64,000 bases of DNA, from contig CM054113.1 in NCBI GenBank assembly GCA_028673005.1, positions 36,088,117 to 36,152,116 on the forward strand. Direction: 5' to 3'. The position numbers and the translations under genes were made by a program. Each line of letters opens with the position of its first letter. Position 1 is the first letter of the stretch. Below, one piece after another: positions 10,957 to 22,690 of the stretch. The DNA is from Tanypteryx hageni. Lineage: Eukaryota; Arthropoda; Insecta; Odonata; Petaluridae. The notes beneath the pieces are model-generated. The model saw only the letters and a program-made list of their open reading frames with translations, was not told where the DNA came from and ran no database searches.

Positions 10957-11725
10957 TTCTCATATACATAGTATTGGGAAAGTATTGTAATCGTGATTCG
11001 AGATTTTCATGGAAATACAAGTTTTAGGTGTCCCTGAGTCCATAAAAGTGGCTTTCGTCATGCCGTCTGTCTGTTCGCGTTCATAAAATCGAAATATATC
11101 TCGTATTAATGCAATATCACCTTTTGCATACTCTTTTTTCATAAAAATGATATTGCACAAAAATAAAAGGTAGTTTATTCCTGGCAATTTTCAGAAAAAT
11201 TTGATTTACTCAAAAATGGTTTCCGAGAGTTTGATTAAAATTAATTCTATGGTAGATCTTGATGTCACAAATGATACTGCGTAAGCCATATGTCTCTAGA
11301 AATCACTATATGGCGTCCAATGACATTAAAATATACGCTAAGTTACCTTACCCAAGCCCTATGACGTCACGCCTCCGCAGCGATCCATTCACTTACTACA
11401 GCCTTACGGTTAAACTAAACGGAATGATATCTCATATTTATTGATAATATCATTCATAAAAGGCATTCTGAAGAGATAAACGATATTTCAAAACAATTAA
11501 GAGTACTTTATACTTGGATATTTTGAAACAATATTCGATTTACTCAAAAATGCCTATAGGGATATCGATTAAAATCCATCCAAACGTACAGCCTGATGTC
11601 ATAAATAATATTAACTAAGCCATATGTCCCAAAAAGTTACTATATATCGTCCAGCGGCATTATTTCTGCACAAGACGCTCTGCGCACGCGTCCGAGGGGA
11701 GGAGGAACCCGGGGATTCCCTAGTC
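10957..11725 (+). repeat. Dispersed repeat R3, copy A (interrupted by hAT)
   Basis: Shares CATGGAAATACAAGTTTTAG, TGTCCCTGAGTCCAT, GCCGTCTGTCTGTTCG, CTATATGGCGTCCA and TATGACGTCACGCC with 38215-39046, and parts with 22340-22690 and 60590-60750 (minus). It ends abruptly at CCCTAGTC, where the hAT element begins. Copy C continues past this point. Non-coding, class unknown. Confidence 0.75.
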
Positions 11726-12970
11726 CAGCGGTTCTCAAACTTTTTGGTCTCCGGAGTCCTTTACACTTCTAAAAATGTATGCGGAGCCCCAAAGAGCTTT
11801 TTTTATGTAGGTTCTACCTATCGATGTTTACCGTATTAGAACTTAAAACTTTGAAAAAATTTGTAAATATATATTTATTATTTCATTTAATTTTATTCAT
11901 AAATAACTTGATAAGTTATTTATTTTTTTCAAAGCAAAAAAATTGTTATTTTTAGTGAGATGAGTGGCATTGTTTTACATTTTTGCAAAGCTTTTTAATA
12001 TCTGGTTTAATAGAAGACAGCTAAATTCGCATATCTGCTTCTGCATCCAATCTGTTGCGATATTTTGTTTTGGTCGAAGCGTATAAAGAATATCCGGCCT
12101 CACACATATATGTATTTGGAAAAGGAAGGAGTATTTTAACAGCCTTTTCCGATAATTGTGGATATTTTTCTTTGATACTGCACCAAAAACTCCGGAAGTG
12201 GTAGTTTCTGAAAGGTTTGTTGCAATGTTGAATCTGAAACCATATCAATGAACTTTTCATACCCCATTACATTGAAATCGATTGGTCTATCCAGCACTTT
12301 GAATCTATCTTTCACCCATAAATGATTTTGTAAAATTGTATCTTGGTCATTCGGAAAATATTGCTTCACCGAGTTATGCAGATCTTCTAAATGTTGACAT
12401 ATTTCATTAAACAACATCAACGCATAACATTCGTTAAAATCACCACCAATCTCATCAAAAAGTCTTTAAGTACTGGGAAGCTGTCAAGTCCACAGTGGCG
12501 GATACAAGTTGTCCAAAGTTCTAATTTTCGCTTAAAAGCTAGAATTTTATCATTGGCAACAAATACTGATAGTTGTTTTCCTTGGAGTTACAGGCTAACT
12601 TCGTTCATTTTTGTGAAAATGTCAGTCAAATACCCAAGTCGGAATAACCATAGTTTGTCTGTCAGTTGTTCTTTCAAGTAAAACCGGTGTTTCATGAAAA
12701 AAGCGGTTAGTTCAGACCGCAGCTCAAACAATCGCACAATTTCTTTCCCTCGAGACAACCATCGCACTTCGGTGTGCAGCAGGAATGATTTATGATCTCC
12801 TTCCAACTTCTTCTATTAGATGTTAGATTTCAATTTGTTCACTTTTATCACTATTTAAGAATATGCGAAGAAAAATTCACTGACCAGTAACAGCGTGCAC
12901 TGTTCATTCTACCTTAATTCAACTGAATTCGAACTATTATTCTGTTGGTTTCCAAGTATTTCAGGAGATC
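11726..12970 (-). mobile_element. hAT DNA transposon, 3' end intact
   Basis: The element begins with CAGCGGTTCTCAAACTTTTT, the CAG-GGTTCTCAA type of hAT terminal repeat, and contains a minus-strand transposase. The 8 bp before it (CCCTAGTC) align to TCCTAGTC in the uninterrupted R3 copy C near 39030, which marks the insertion point. The other end was not found. The CR1 LINE starts where it would be expected, so it was probably truncated by that insertion. Confidence 0.75.
12021..12806 (-). pseudogene. hAT transposase, C-terminal half
   Basis: In the minus direction: HTEVRWLSRGKEIVRLFELR (12780-12720), then a LWLFRLGYLTDIFTKMNE block. A middle block lies at 12420-12136. The C-terminal dimerisation domain has YPQLSEKAVKILLPFP and CEAGYSLYASTKTKYRNRLD, ending near 12021. 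The order and motifs match ZBED5-like hAT transposases. The three blocks are in different frames, so the copy is dead. The N-terminal zinc finger and first catalytic aspartate are not seen. Confidence 0.8.
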
Positions 12971-12974
12971 TTTC

Positions 12975-15628
12975 CGCGTGACTATAACGTTTTTAGAAAA
13001 GTTCGATGTAGCCGGTCGGGAGGTGGTCTTTATAGCAGTTAGCAATAAATACGAAAGTTACCAAATACAGATTAATGACGACGAAGTCGAAAGTGTTTGG
13101 TGTAGTGTGTAAAACTGTAAATATATGCGCCTTTTATAGACCACCAAATGCGATTGTGAAAACTATTTATTATCTAGAGAAATAAGTGGCGATGCTAAGT
13201 TCGATTAATAAAGATAAAGCCATTATAATCGGGGGCGATTTCAATCTTCCGTCAATTGATTGGAGGCATAATTGCTTTTATCCCGGTGGTAGAGAGCGTG
13301 AATCTTGCGAAGCTTTACTTGAAACTTTCGGCAAATACTCATTGTATCAGTTAGTGAGATTTCCCACGAGATTTAATAATATATTAGACTTATTGGCTAC
13401 TAATCTTCCTGTTGCTGAGAGAATAAGCGATCACAAGGCAGTGTACGTGGAGTTTCACCTAAACATTGAGAAACAGGTTAAGGCTAAAAGAAAGCTTTAA
13501 GTATTCGCCAAAGCCGATTTCACTAGATTTAGGTCTTTTCTGCGAAATAAATATACTAATTTCAGCGAGGTAACAGATATTGCAGACGCAGAAGAATCCT
13601 GGTGCATGTTCAGACATATGATGCGAGAGTGTACAGATAAATTTATTCCAAGCAAACTGAAGCGTGAAAATGCAGAACAACCAGGAAGTTAGAAGTGCTC
13701 TCCGACGGCAAAGAAAACTCCACTCTCGCGTAATTACCACATCCTCAACAGCTACGGTAGAACAAATTGCAACGTTAAGGCAGCAATATAAGGAGGTGCG
13801 CTCCATAACCAGAGTGTCAATGCGTGCGTTTAACAATTACAAAAAGAAGGTTTTACAGGACAACTTGAAAGAGAACCCGAAAGCATTTTGGTCATATGTC
13901 AGAGAAGTCCAAGGTAGAGGCCCCACTATTTCCTCACTGAGATCGGAAACGGGATATGTAGTTCACGATAGTGCTGAGAAAGCAAACCTTTTAAATCAAC
14001 ACTTTCAGAAAGCTTTTACTCCTAATGACGATGAATGTGAAACCACTATTCCTATGCATCAGGGCGACTCGATGGAAGATTGTATATTTTCCGAAAATGG
14101 TAACGCGCTTCAACTTCATTCAGTTAAACCAAGTAAATTTCCTGGGCCTGAGGAAATACCCGCGCGAGTATTGAAAGAGTTAGCTTATGAAATCGCGCCG
14201 TATTTAAAAATTATATTCGAGAAACCCATTACTGAAGGTGTAGTTCCTAAAGTTTGGAAGATGGCACACGCTACCCCCATCCATAATGGCGGCGACAAAG
14301 AGAACCCCGAAAATTATAGGCCAATTTCCCTAACTTCATTATCGTGCAAGACACTTGAGCACATAATCTTTAGTTCTGTAATGCGCTATTTAGACAGTCA
14401 CTCATTGCTTAGCAGAGGCCAGCACGAATTCCGGAGAGGTAGATCATGCGAAAAGCAGCTCGGCTTGTTTGTGGATGATTTGTTGCGATGCGGAGAGAAA
14501 AATACTCAGGTCGATGCCATATTCATTGACTTCAGAAAGGCGTTTGATAAAGTATCTCATAAGAAATTAATTTCGAAGTTAGGACAATATGGTATCAATC
14601 CGAAAGTTTTCAGTTCGGTGAGAGATTTCCTCTCGAATAGAGAACAGATAGTTGTCATCGATGGGAAATACTCGTCCCCCATTAAAGTTGCTTCGGGTGT
14701 TCCTCAGGGAAGTGTATTGGGCCCTCTACTTTTCATAATCTATGTGAATGATATCTGATAGATAGTTCGTAGTAAAATTAGACTTTTTGCTGAGGATACC
14801 GTTCTATATAAAGAAATAAAAAACCAGGAGGACCATCAGTCGCTGCGTGAAGACCTAAGAGCCATTTCAACGTGGTGCAAAGAATGGAAAATTGAAATTA
14901 ATTACACTAAATGTGCCGCAGTTACGTTCTGGAAAAGTAAAAACATAGAAGTAGGTTTCGAGTATAAAATAGATGGAATAAATATTCAAGCATCCGAGTA
15001 TGTATAATATTTAGGAGTAACCATTTGTCGAGATCTTTCATGGGACATGCACATTCGTCGAGTTATAAGCGCCGCCAACAAGAAACTGGCTTTCATAGGT
15101 AGAATAGTACGGAACACTACAGAAAAAGTACGCGAAACATGTTGCTTATCACTGGTTAAACCACAAGTGAAATACGCCTCATGCATATGGGATCCGTACG
15201 AGAAGGGACATATAATTCTATTATAAAGAGTTCAGCGCAGAGCAGCCAGATTCGTAAAACAAAAGTACGAACATAAGGAAAGCGTCACCTCATTATTGAT
15301 GAATTTAAACTGGGTACCACTGAAGGATCGTAGATTGAACTCAAGATTGTGGCTTCTGGAGAAATATAGATCGGAATGTCTAAAAGACGAGGTTGTAGGA
15401 ATAACTGAAGCACCAACGTATATAGGTAGAAACGACCGTGATGATAAGGTACGTGAGATCAATTGTAGGACGGAGCGTTATCTAGGCTCGTTCTTTCCGA
15501 GGACAATACGAGATCACAATAGAAAATTTCAACCTGCGATAGACAATCTTTAGGTAGATTATGGTGCATTGCACCCCCTGCCACCCACCAATTAGATGAA
15601 TTGCAGGGTAACATGTAGATGTAGATGT
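12975..15628 (+). mobile_element. CR1-like LINE, 5'-truncated
   Basis: A non-LTR retrotransposon carrying the last part of an AP endonuclease, the reverse transcriptase, and a 3' end with GCAGGGTAACATGTAGATG, a short repeat tail of the kind seen in CR1-group elements. The start is approximate, set where endonuclease homology (FYRPPN region upstream of 13186) begins. It sits in or against the hAT element. Confidence 0.8.
13000..15552 (+). pseudogene. CR1-like endonuclease/reverse transcriptase
   Basis: Endonuclease residues GGDFNLPSIDW (about 13231-13263) and RISDHKAVYVEF are clear. After a frameshift near 13670 one frame continues to 15552: NPENYRPISLTSLSCKTLEH, then RGRSCEKQL, motif A AIFIDFRKAFDKVSH, motif B SGVPQGSVLGPLLF, and a C-terminal domain with YLGVTICRDLSWDMHI and WVPLKDRR. 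In-frame stops occur at 14756-14761 (TGA TAG), 15004 and near 15224, with no frameshift in that stretch. The catalytic FADD box reads FAED, so the polymerase would be inactive even without the stops. Confidence 0.85.
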
Positions 15629-18423
15629 ATTTAGTTTGGATATTCACAGGATAAAGGTCTTAAGTAAAGTGAACAGGATAACAAAATGTTTTCATAAACA
15701 CATGTACGTATTTATTCCACAGTATGAAAGGAAGACGACTGGTTTCAACGAATTGTCGTCATCAATAGCTAAGGAAGCAGCCCATCCACATCATTGCAAT
15801 ACACCAAATCACCGTCCTTGAAAAAAATTATGACAAAGAGTACTGACGTTTCGTATAGGTTGTTACTTTGACGCTCGGCTGTAGCAGATTCCAGCCTTGT
15901 AGTCGGGAGCTTAGCAGTTCAGCCTGGCTTTAGGTTGAGGTCTCTCACCAGATCGTTCAGTTCAGCTAGAAAAATCAAATGAGGTGCTGTTAGTGGTTGT
16001 TGATAATCAGGATCACCCTCGTTGTAACACGAAGGTTCAGCTTCGGAAGAAGTGCTTGTGTGTATGCGATGGAGCATTACATCGATTGAAGTTGAAGGGA
16101 AAAGAAAGGGAACGCACTAAAAAAACTACATTGCAACACGCTCTCTATCGGATACACTTTCGCACAATATTATTTTTATTCCAACAATTAGTTAATACAA
16201 ACAGAAATTTCTTAAAACACAAAAATACCAATAAAATATAACGGCGTATTTTCTTCCTTGTTTTATGTTTAAGAAATATAGCCAACAAAAATTAATTTGC
16301 CAGTAATTCTCCTAAAACATTTTTGAATTGCAATACTTGACAAAACTTAGGATAAATTAAATCGTTACCCGCTAATTTTTACGTGGCTGACGGACTGTTG
16401 AAAATCAATCAACTCTCCCGTTTTTGGTCAGGCTTTACTTCCCGGCGTAGTTCGCGGTAAACCTCCGCCGCCCCTATTCCGCACTGTTTGACGCCGAATC
16501 GAAACCCCTCAAAAACGGTCAAAGGAATAAGTTGCGGGTACCACCATAGCCCTGCGTACGAGGTCGTGAAAACGGGGGAACTTAATTCAGATTTTCGGAG
16601 CGGTCGACGAACCTGCGATTGCTTGTTGCCAAGGAAAAAAGCAAGTCGTTTTCATTGACGGATACGAGTTGCGGCTTTTAGGTGATAGGGACGAAGTGAA
16701 GGATAAATCTAATAATAGGACGATTCGCATTCCATTCATTTTCTTTTATCCCTGTCGCGTAAAACTTAGAGCAATGACTGTTTGATCAAAACTATAAAAT
16801 AAAAGTTTAAAAATACAAGAGTTTTACATCGTGTGAGTCTTCTTGGTACCATTAATAACAATACTATTAATGTGTAACATATTGCCCTTCTTCCTTTCGT
16901 TCACTGAAAAATCTTTCCCAAAGGTAAAGCGAGAAATGTTGATACGAAACTTAAGCCGTGTTAAGAATCGATAAATATACAAGTAGCAATTGCCTATTAT
17001 GTACTTCTCTAACAGTAAGATTTAGAAATCTCCTTACGAGTTTCCAAGTAAAAAATCGGTGAAACGTACACTGCACAAATTTCTCCGTATTCGTACGCTA
17101 TTAATCCAAACAATGCCGTCTCCAGGTTCATCGACTCGTATTTACGCTCGGAAAATAAAGAGTTACTCAAATATCCATAAGAGTTTCACGCGGTGGCCAC
17201 CAAAGATAGTAGCAATTGCTCAAAACATAATTTTCATGTCTGTGTAAGTGAAGCAGTTTTATGCTTGGAATTTAACTTTAAACTTTAATGACAGCTCCAG
17301 CTCCATTTTCTTCTACACTATAAGCCCTAAGTTTTTTGAGTAAACAAACACAACTTCTCCCATCAAAACTTGGTGTAGATTTAAAACAATTCATTATTTT
17401 TTAAATCTCTCTCAATAAAAAATTTCTTTCCTAGCGCTAGACCTCATGGGATGGAAGGGAGGTGAATGGCCGCGTATAACAATAACTATGTAATGGTAGT
17501 AGCAATAATCGACTTCGCCATGTATCTGCCGTGAGGGGTGGGACTAGGGTCGAAGCTGCCAGGTGAGCCTCCGTGGCAAATTCCCGGCACGGGATTGGGT
17601 GCCGAAGGCCTCAGGGCCATAGCCCTTAGTATAGCTTATTATTATGTGAGAAAACATATTTTAACGGAAATTATTTTTTCATTTTTCTACAGCAGTTCAA
17701 CTATTACCCGACGTAGCTCAGGTCTCAAGCAACAAGCACTTCGGCTACGAGGAATCATGGCAGCACACACACACACAAACCTGTGCGCATACATCCCTTG
17801 CAGGCAGTTCAAAAATAGAAGTTTCTAATAGCGGCCCTTTCAGTGCCGAACATGGATTGCGTTGGAACGCAATCTATTGGATAAATGTTCTTCCGAGCAA
17901 TATCCAACGAGAGCCATGAAATAGCTTTTTAAGTTGCGGCCTGGGAGAAACGGAATTGTAGCATTAGCGCATTACCAACTTCACTCCAGGATCTATAAAA
18001 TCAATCCTCCAATGGCTGGTTCTCCTCTATTCGTCTTTGTCTTTTTCTATTCCAATTTTCTCTCCACTTTCTTTTCCATTATTCCTCTATCTCCCCTTTT
18101 ATTTCCAAAGGATACTTCACATCACTATATTACTCCGGTCCACTACCATTTCCCTCAACCTGAAATAAATAAATAAGTTTATTGACTCCGTAATTATCGT
18201 TAATTCACATCTTATTTATTCGAGTCTGTATTTAGGCGCTCGATAATCAGCAGCTGCTTTTAATGCAAATGTATATATAACGAAGATTCCCATATATGTG
18301 AACGGATGGCTAATCAACCTCGATCTTAAAGAACAATACCTAATCTAATCGGTGGATAGCAGCAGTGTGGTGCTTCTAAAGAGCTCTTTTGCACGTTTTA
18401 TTAAAAGAAAATACGTACTTATA
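15629..18423. other. No gene recognised
   Basis: Mostly unique-looking sequence. A locally GC-richer stretch at about 16430-16720 holds no recognisable motif. A CA repeat lies at about 17761-17779. Confidence 0.4.
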
Positions 18424-18785
18424 TCATCAGTTTGTCTTCCGTCTGTCAGTCTGTGGACAGCAACTTTGTTGTTTTAAGAGATATTTGGAAATTTCTTTTT
18501 GAATTAAATAGCTATTAAAAATCCATTACGTTTTTACTTATTGAATTTTCACGGTAGTTCATAGATTTTTCGTTAGATGGCTTCAAATTCAGATAATTCT
18601 AAACATTGAAATGGTACTGTATCCAAACTACTAAAATTTCAGGAAAATTTCTGCTAAATTATATAGCTGTTATCATTCTACAAATTTTCCACCCATTGGG
18701 TTTTTTATGTAGTTTATAGATTTCCACTAGATTTCAAAAAATTCAAACGTTTGATGTGGTATTGTATCCAAACTACTGAAGCTAG
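18424..18785 (+). repeat. Two-unit direct repeat, about 149-bp spacing
   Basis: TACTGTATCCAAACTACTA near 18614 recurs as TATTGTATCCAAACTACTG near 18763, with similar flanking blocks (GTAGTTCATAGATTT and GTAGTTTATAGATTT). A CCGTCTGTCAGTCTGT stretch precedes it, as in other dispersed repeats here. Confidence 0.6.
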
Positions 18786-20614
18786 AGGAGTGAAGTTTTC
18801 GCGGAAGGGAATACTATAATGCGGGCCTACATTCCAACAGTGCGTGTTCTCCTCTTCTCATAGGAGGTAAACCAGAACTCGAAAAAAAATCTAAGAAAAC
18901 GTGTCTCCACCTCCTGATTTATCAAGGTTACTTCTTTAATGATCACGTAACAGTTGATTTAAAATTATATAAAATGGTCGATTCGATTCCGAAAACATTT
19001 GCTTGTTGTAAAATCCACATTATTCTTATAATCGCAAGTAATGTCATTTTAATATAATTTAAAGTGTATTTTACTAATCGCTGAAACTAATCAATATGAG
19101 AAATTGAATATTATTCCACGGAATCAAAATATTAACATAAATTCATACTCGTGTGTTATGGATTAATATAAATTATGATATCTCCCTTTCAATTGAATAG
19201 GATTTTTATATAAGCTATAACACAATTAAAATCTACTTTCTTGAATAAAAATGCATCTTGTTGGCTTAATCATAAGTGTAATACCAGGAAAACTCGACTA
19301 TGTAGTATGCTCAAATGTTAACGCATATGGCGAATAAGTTACGTCAAAATAATATATTTGACCCGGCTTTAAATCCGTCATTTTGATTTTCAATTAAATA
19401 AAATATATTTTCTCTCAAACCTCTCACCATCAATTTAAGTTCACTATCGTTTCCTTCCATCACACGATCCCAATGAATTATCCCCTTTTAAATCACTCCT
19501 ATTCCTTCCCATTTCAAGCATCCTCGTGCCTGAATCTACGAACCCTAACCCTTTACCGTTAATTCCTCCCTATCTCATAAATCTAAATCCTCCTTCCGTG
19601 AATCAAACTCCTTTCCTTTAAACTGTTTTTTCCATCCCAAACAGAACCTTCTAAAGTCTTCCTTTTATCTCATACGCTTCCCTTATAAGTCTCGACTATC
19701 CACCAAAATTATTTCTCTCGACCAAGCAAACCATTTCCTTACGCTTTATTCTAAGTTTCGTCCTTATAAATTCTCTTTCATATGCTATCATGTGCTCATT
19801 AGCTTTAGTTCTAGGTAAAATGCGTCAAGCCGCAAGGTAGATAGCTTCACTCCCCCTGAATCATTTATGGCTTGAGTCGACGACTGCCTTTCTAAATCTT
19901 TCAATATCTCTTCCCGTACGTACCGATATTTCTTCTCGCCTCTCCTCCGTTGAGGCAATCATCTCGAATCATTCCATTTATCAGAATACTCCCATAGAAT
20001 GGCACGATTTCCTTTATGACACGGCTTAATATTATCGCTGTACATCTCTGATCAATTTCGATAAAATTTGGATGATGACCTATACGGTATGTTTTAAAGA
20101 ATATAAGAAAACTTCTCCAAAAAAGCAATAGGTAGAGGGCCTCAAATACCACGGAAATCCGAAAGTAACGTCTCTCTATTCGAAGAGGCTCTAGACTTCC
20201 AAAAAATAATTATTAAAAGACAGGGTTCTTTTTAAATAATGATTCTCTATTTTTTCAAAAATACCGGATGCAATTCGATTAGAAAAGTTCAAATTTTGCT
20301 CCCGAAAGCATAAAATTTACGATGATTATTTGTTATTTCCTACAAAATCTACTGGTTACATATTCTCGCGATTCTTCCGTTTAATACAAGTAAAATCTTA
20401 AACGTAAAATAATTCTTTTCCATTTCACTAAACAATTTTGGATTGATGACTACTCTCAGCGACATTGTCGATAAATTTTAAAAAATTACATTTGTAGATC
20501 CTTTTATTCACTACGACTTACGATCTGCAACTACTTCTCTCGTACCGTACAAACTTTAAAATTACTTTATTAATTCCCCATGCTTGGCTATTTTTCTGGT
20601 TTCTTATACTTCAA
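18786..20614. other. No gene recognised
   Basis: AT-rich, no repeat or coding motif seen. The minus-strand 83-codon frame at 19901-20152 has no family resemblance. Confidence 0.4.
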
Positions 20615-20880
20615 TTGTTCAAGTTTTTCCTTTCTCTCTCTATAGAGAGGGGGGTAATCTTACCAGCCTCTTCTAAACACCTCCACCTCACTTGTTCCAT
20701 TCCCCTGCTTTTTCGCCATCTCTCTCCCTCTCATTCTTTCTCCCTCTCTCTCATCCTTTCTCCCTTTGTTTACTCTCCTCATAAATTTCCCTTTAAGGTC
20801 TTTAGCTTCACCTTTCTTGCACCCCCCTACGTTATTTTCTCTTCTCCCATAAATTAAAAAACTTTTCCCCACCTATATTT
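20615..20880. repeat. Pyrimidine-rich low-complexity tract
   Basis: CT-rich plus strand (for example CTCTCCCTCTCATTCTTTC). Overlapping open frames on both strands are products of the biased composition. Confidence 0.7.
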
Positions 20881-22339
20881 CTGTTTTCCGTTTTTTTTTT
20901 TTAGTTTTTGCTACGACTCTCTTAACGTACGCGAGGATGTATGATGAATGAAGATACTATTTCCAAGGTTAATTCACAAACAAATTACGTCATATTATTC
21001 TAATTGTATTATCTATGACGTCGAAAGATAGATGTAAAAATGTAAGGACAATGAATCCGGAATTTAAACATTTTGCTCGACAATTTTATGCTAAATTGAT
21101 AAGATGAAAGATGGCGAAAGCCTCTTTCTATCGTGAATTTTACCAATTGCTAGTGGTCATTAGCGTTTACTTTATTTAAAAACATAGAGATCACGCTTTT
21201 TATTCATATGGATTTTGACTCTTCCTCCAGATAAGAGGTATTAAATCAACCAAGTTCGATGTAAACTGAAGAAAATCATTTTATATTTAGATTTTTTATT
21301 TACTTAACACATTGAGATACGGCCCAAAACAACTTATGCCACTTGGTCTCGCGTGTGCATGCGTGAATAAAAATATATGCTTATATAATACATGAGCATA
21401 CGTTATTAAATCTACCCTAGCATGTTAACTATGACTAATGTTCGAAGCTGGTTTATTGCAGAATTTGCCGCGTGAGCTTGATTAATAATGTTTATTTACT
21501 TAAACGTTAAAAGAATTTTAAAAGAAAAATGCGAAAAGTACAACTGTAACTAAAACTACTCAACCCAGGTCTCCATAATCCATTCATCAGCGTGAGAACA
21601 TTATTATTATATGAATTTAAGTATAACGTTACTTCCGTGTCACTTTTTTATGATTGAATTCACCAATCGCTTCTAACCTTTCATCTTTCACGGTCGAATA
21701 GGTAGATGCATTTTTTCCCGTATGTTACCCTTAAAGTTACCAGAGCACCATTCTCCAGCTGCATTTCATTCGCCTATCTCTCCAATTTCACTCCCATCTT
21801 CCATTTTCTCCCACTCCTCACTCCACCCTTCGCACGGATGATGTTCTTGACCCTTTTCGAAGACGATGTCCCACTTTGTACACCTCTGGGATACAGCGCA
21901 CACTCACTCAACCGCTGGATAGATTCTTGTAACCGTTCTATTTCCTGAAAGTCATAAAAGCGTCGCGTCAGACGCCACTCGACGTCATATTTACAACGCT
22001 TTCAATATTTTACTCTGATCATTTTTTCTTCTCTTTCCAGTGTGATGTTCTTTCAAAAGAAGTTAGGAACCTTATTTTCTCTGCATTCCTGCGTAAGACA
22101 TTTTTAAAACGGTTTATAAAATTAATTATTTTCAATTTACAACGAGGATGATTCAATTAGTAGCATAAATGTTTCAATTTTTTTGAGACTTCATGAAATA
22201 AAACTGACGTGCCAGTCTTTTACGAACACATTTAGGTACCTATTAACTCTAAATAAAAAAACAGGTTAGTTACAGTAATAATTTCATAATTAATGCAATT
22301 GAAAAGCCAACTGTACCATACGGCTGAAATAACAGTTTT
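20881..22339. other. No gene recognised
   Basis: Nothing beyond short chance open frames. Confidence 0.4.
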
Positions 22340-22690
22340 ACTTTCTCATATACGCAGTATATAGAGAACATATTTTCATGGAAATGTACGTTTTAGGTGT
22401 CCTCAAGTCCAAAAAGTTGTTTTCATCATGTCGTTTGTCTCTATGTTCGCGGTTCTAGGAAGTCGAATTATATTTTCTATTTAGGAATACTATTATCCAG
22501 AGTAAAATTTTTGAAGAGATGAACGATATGGCGCAACAATGCAGCGTAGATTATTATTGTTGATTTTCACAAATTATCGATTTATTCAAAAATGGATGAA
22601 ACGATTTGGTAAAAATCACTCGATTATAGAGCATGGTGTCGTAAATAATGTTGCGTAAACCATATTCCTAAAAAAATAACTATATAGCAA
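22340..22690 (+). repeat. Dispersed repeat R3, copy B (partial)
   Basis: Begins TTTCTCATATACGCAGTAT and shares CATGGAAATGTACGTTTTAG, GTGTCCTCAAGTCC and GAGATGAACGATATGGCGCA with the other R3 copies, but lacks their 3' part. Confidence 0.65.
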
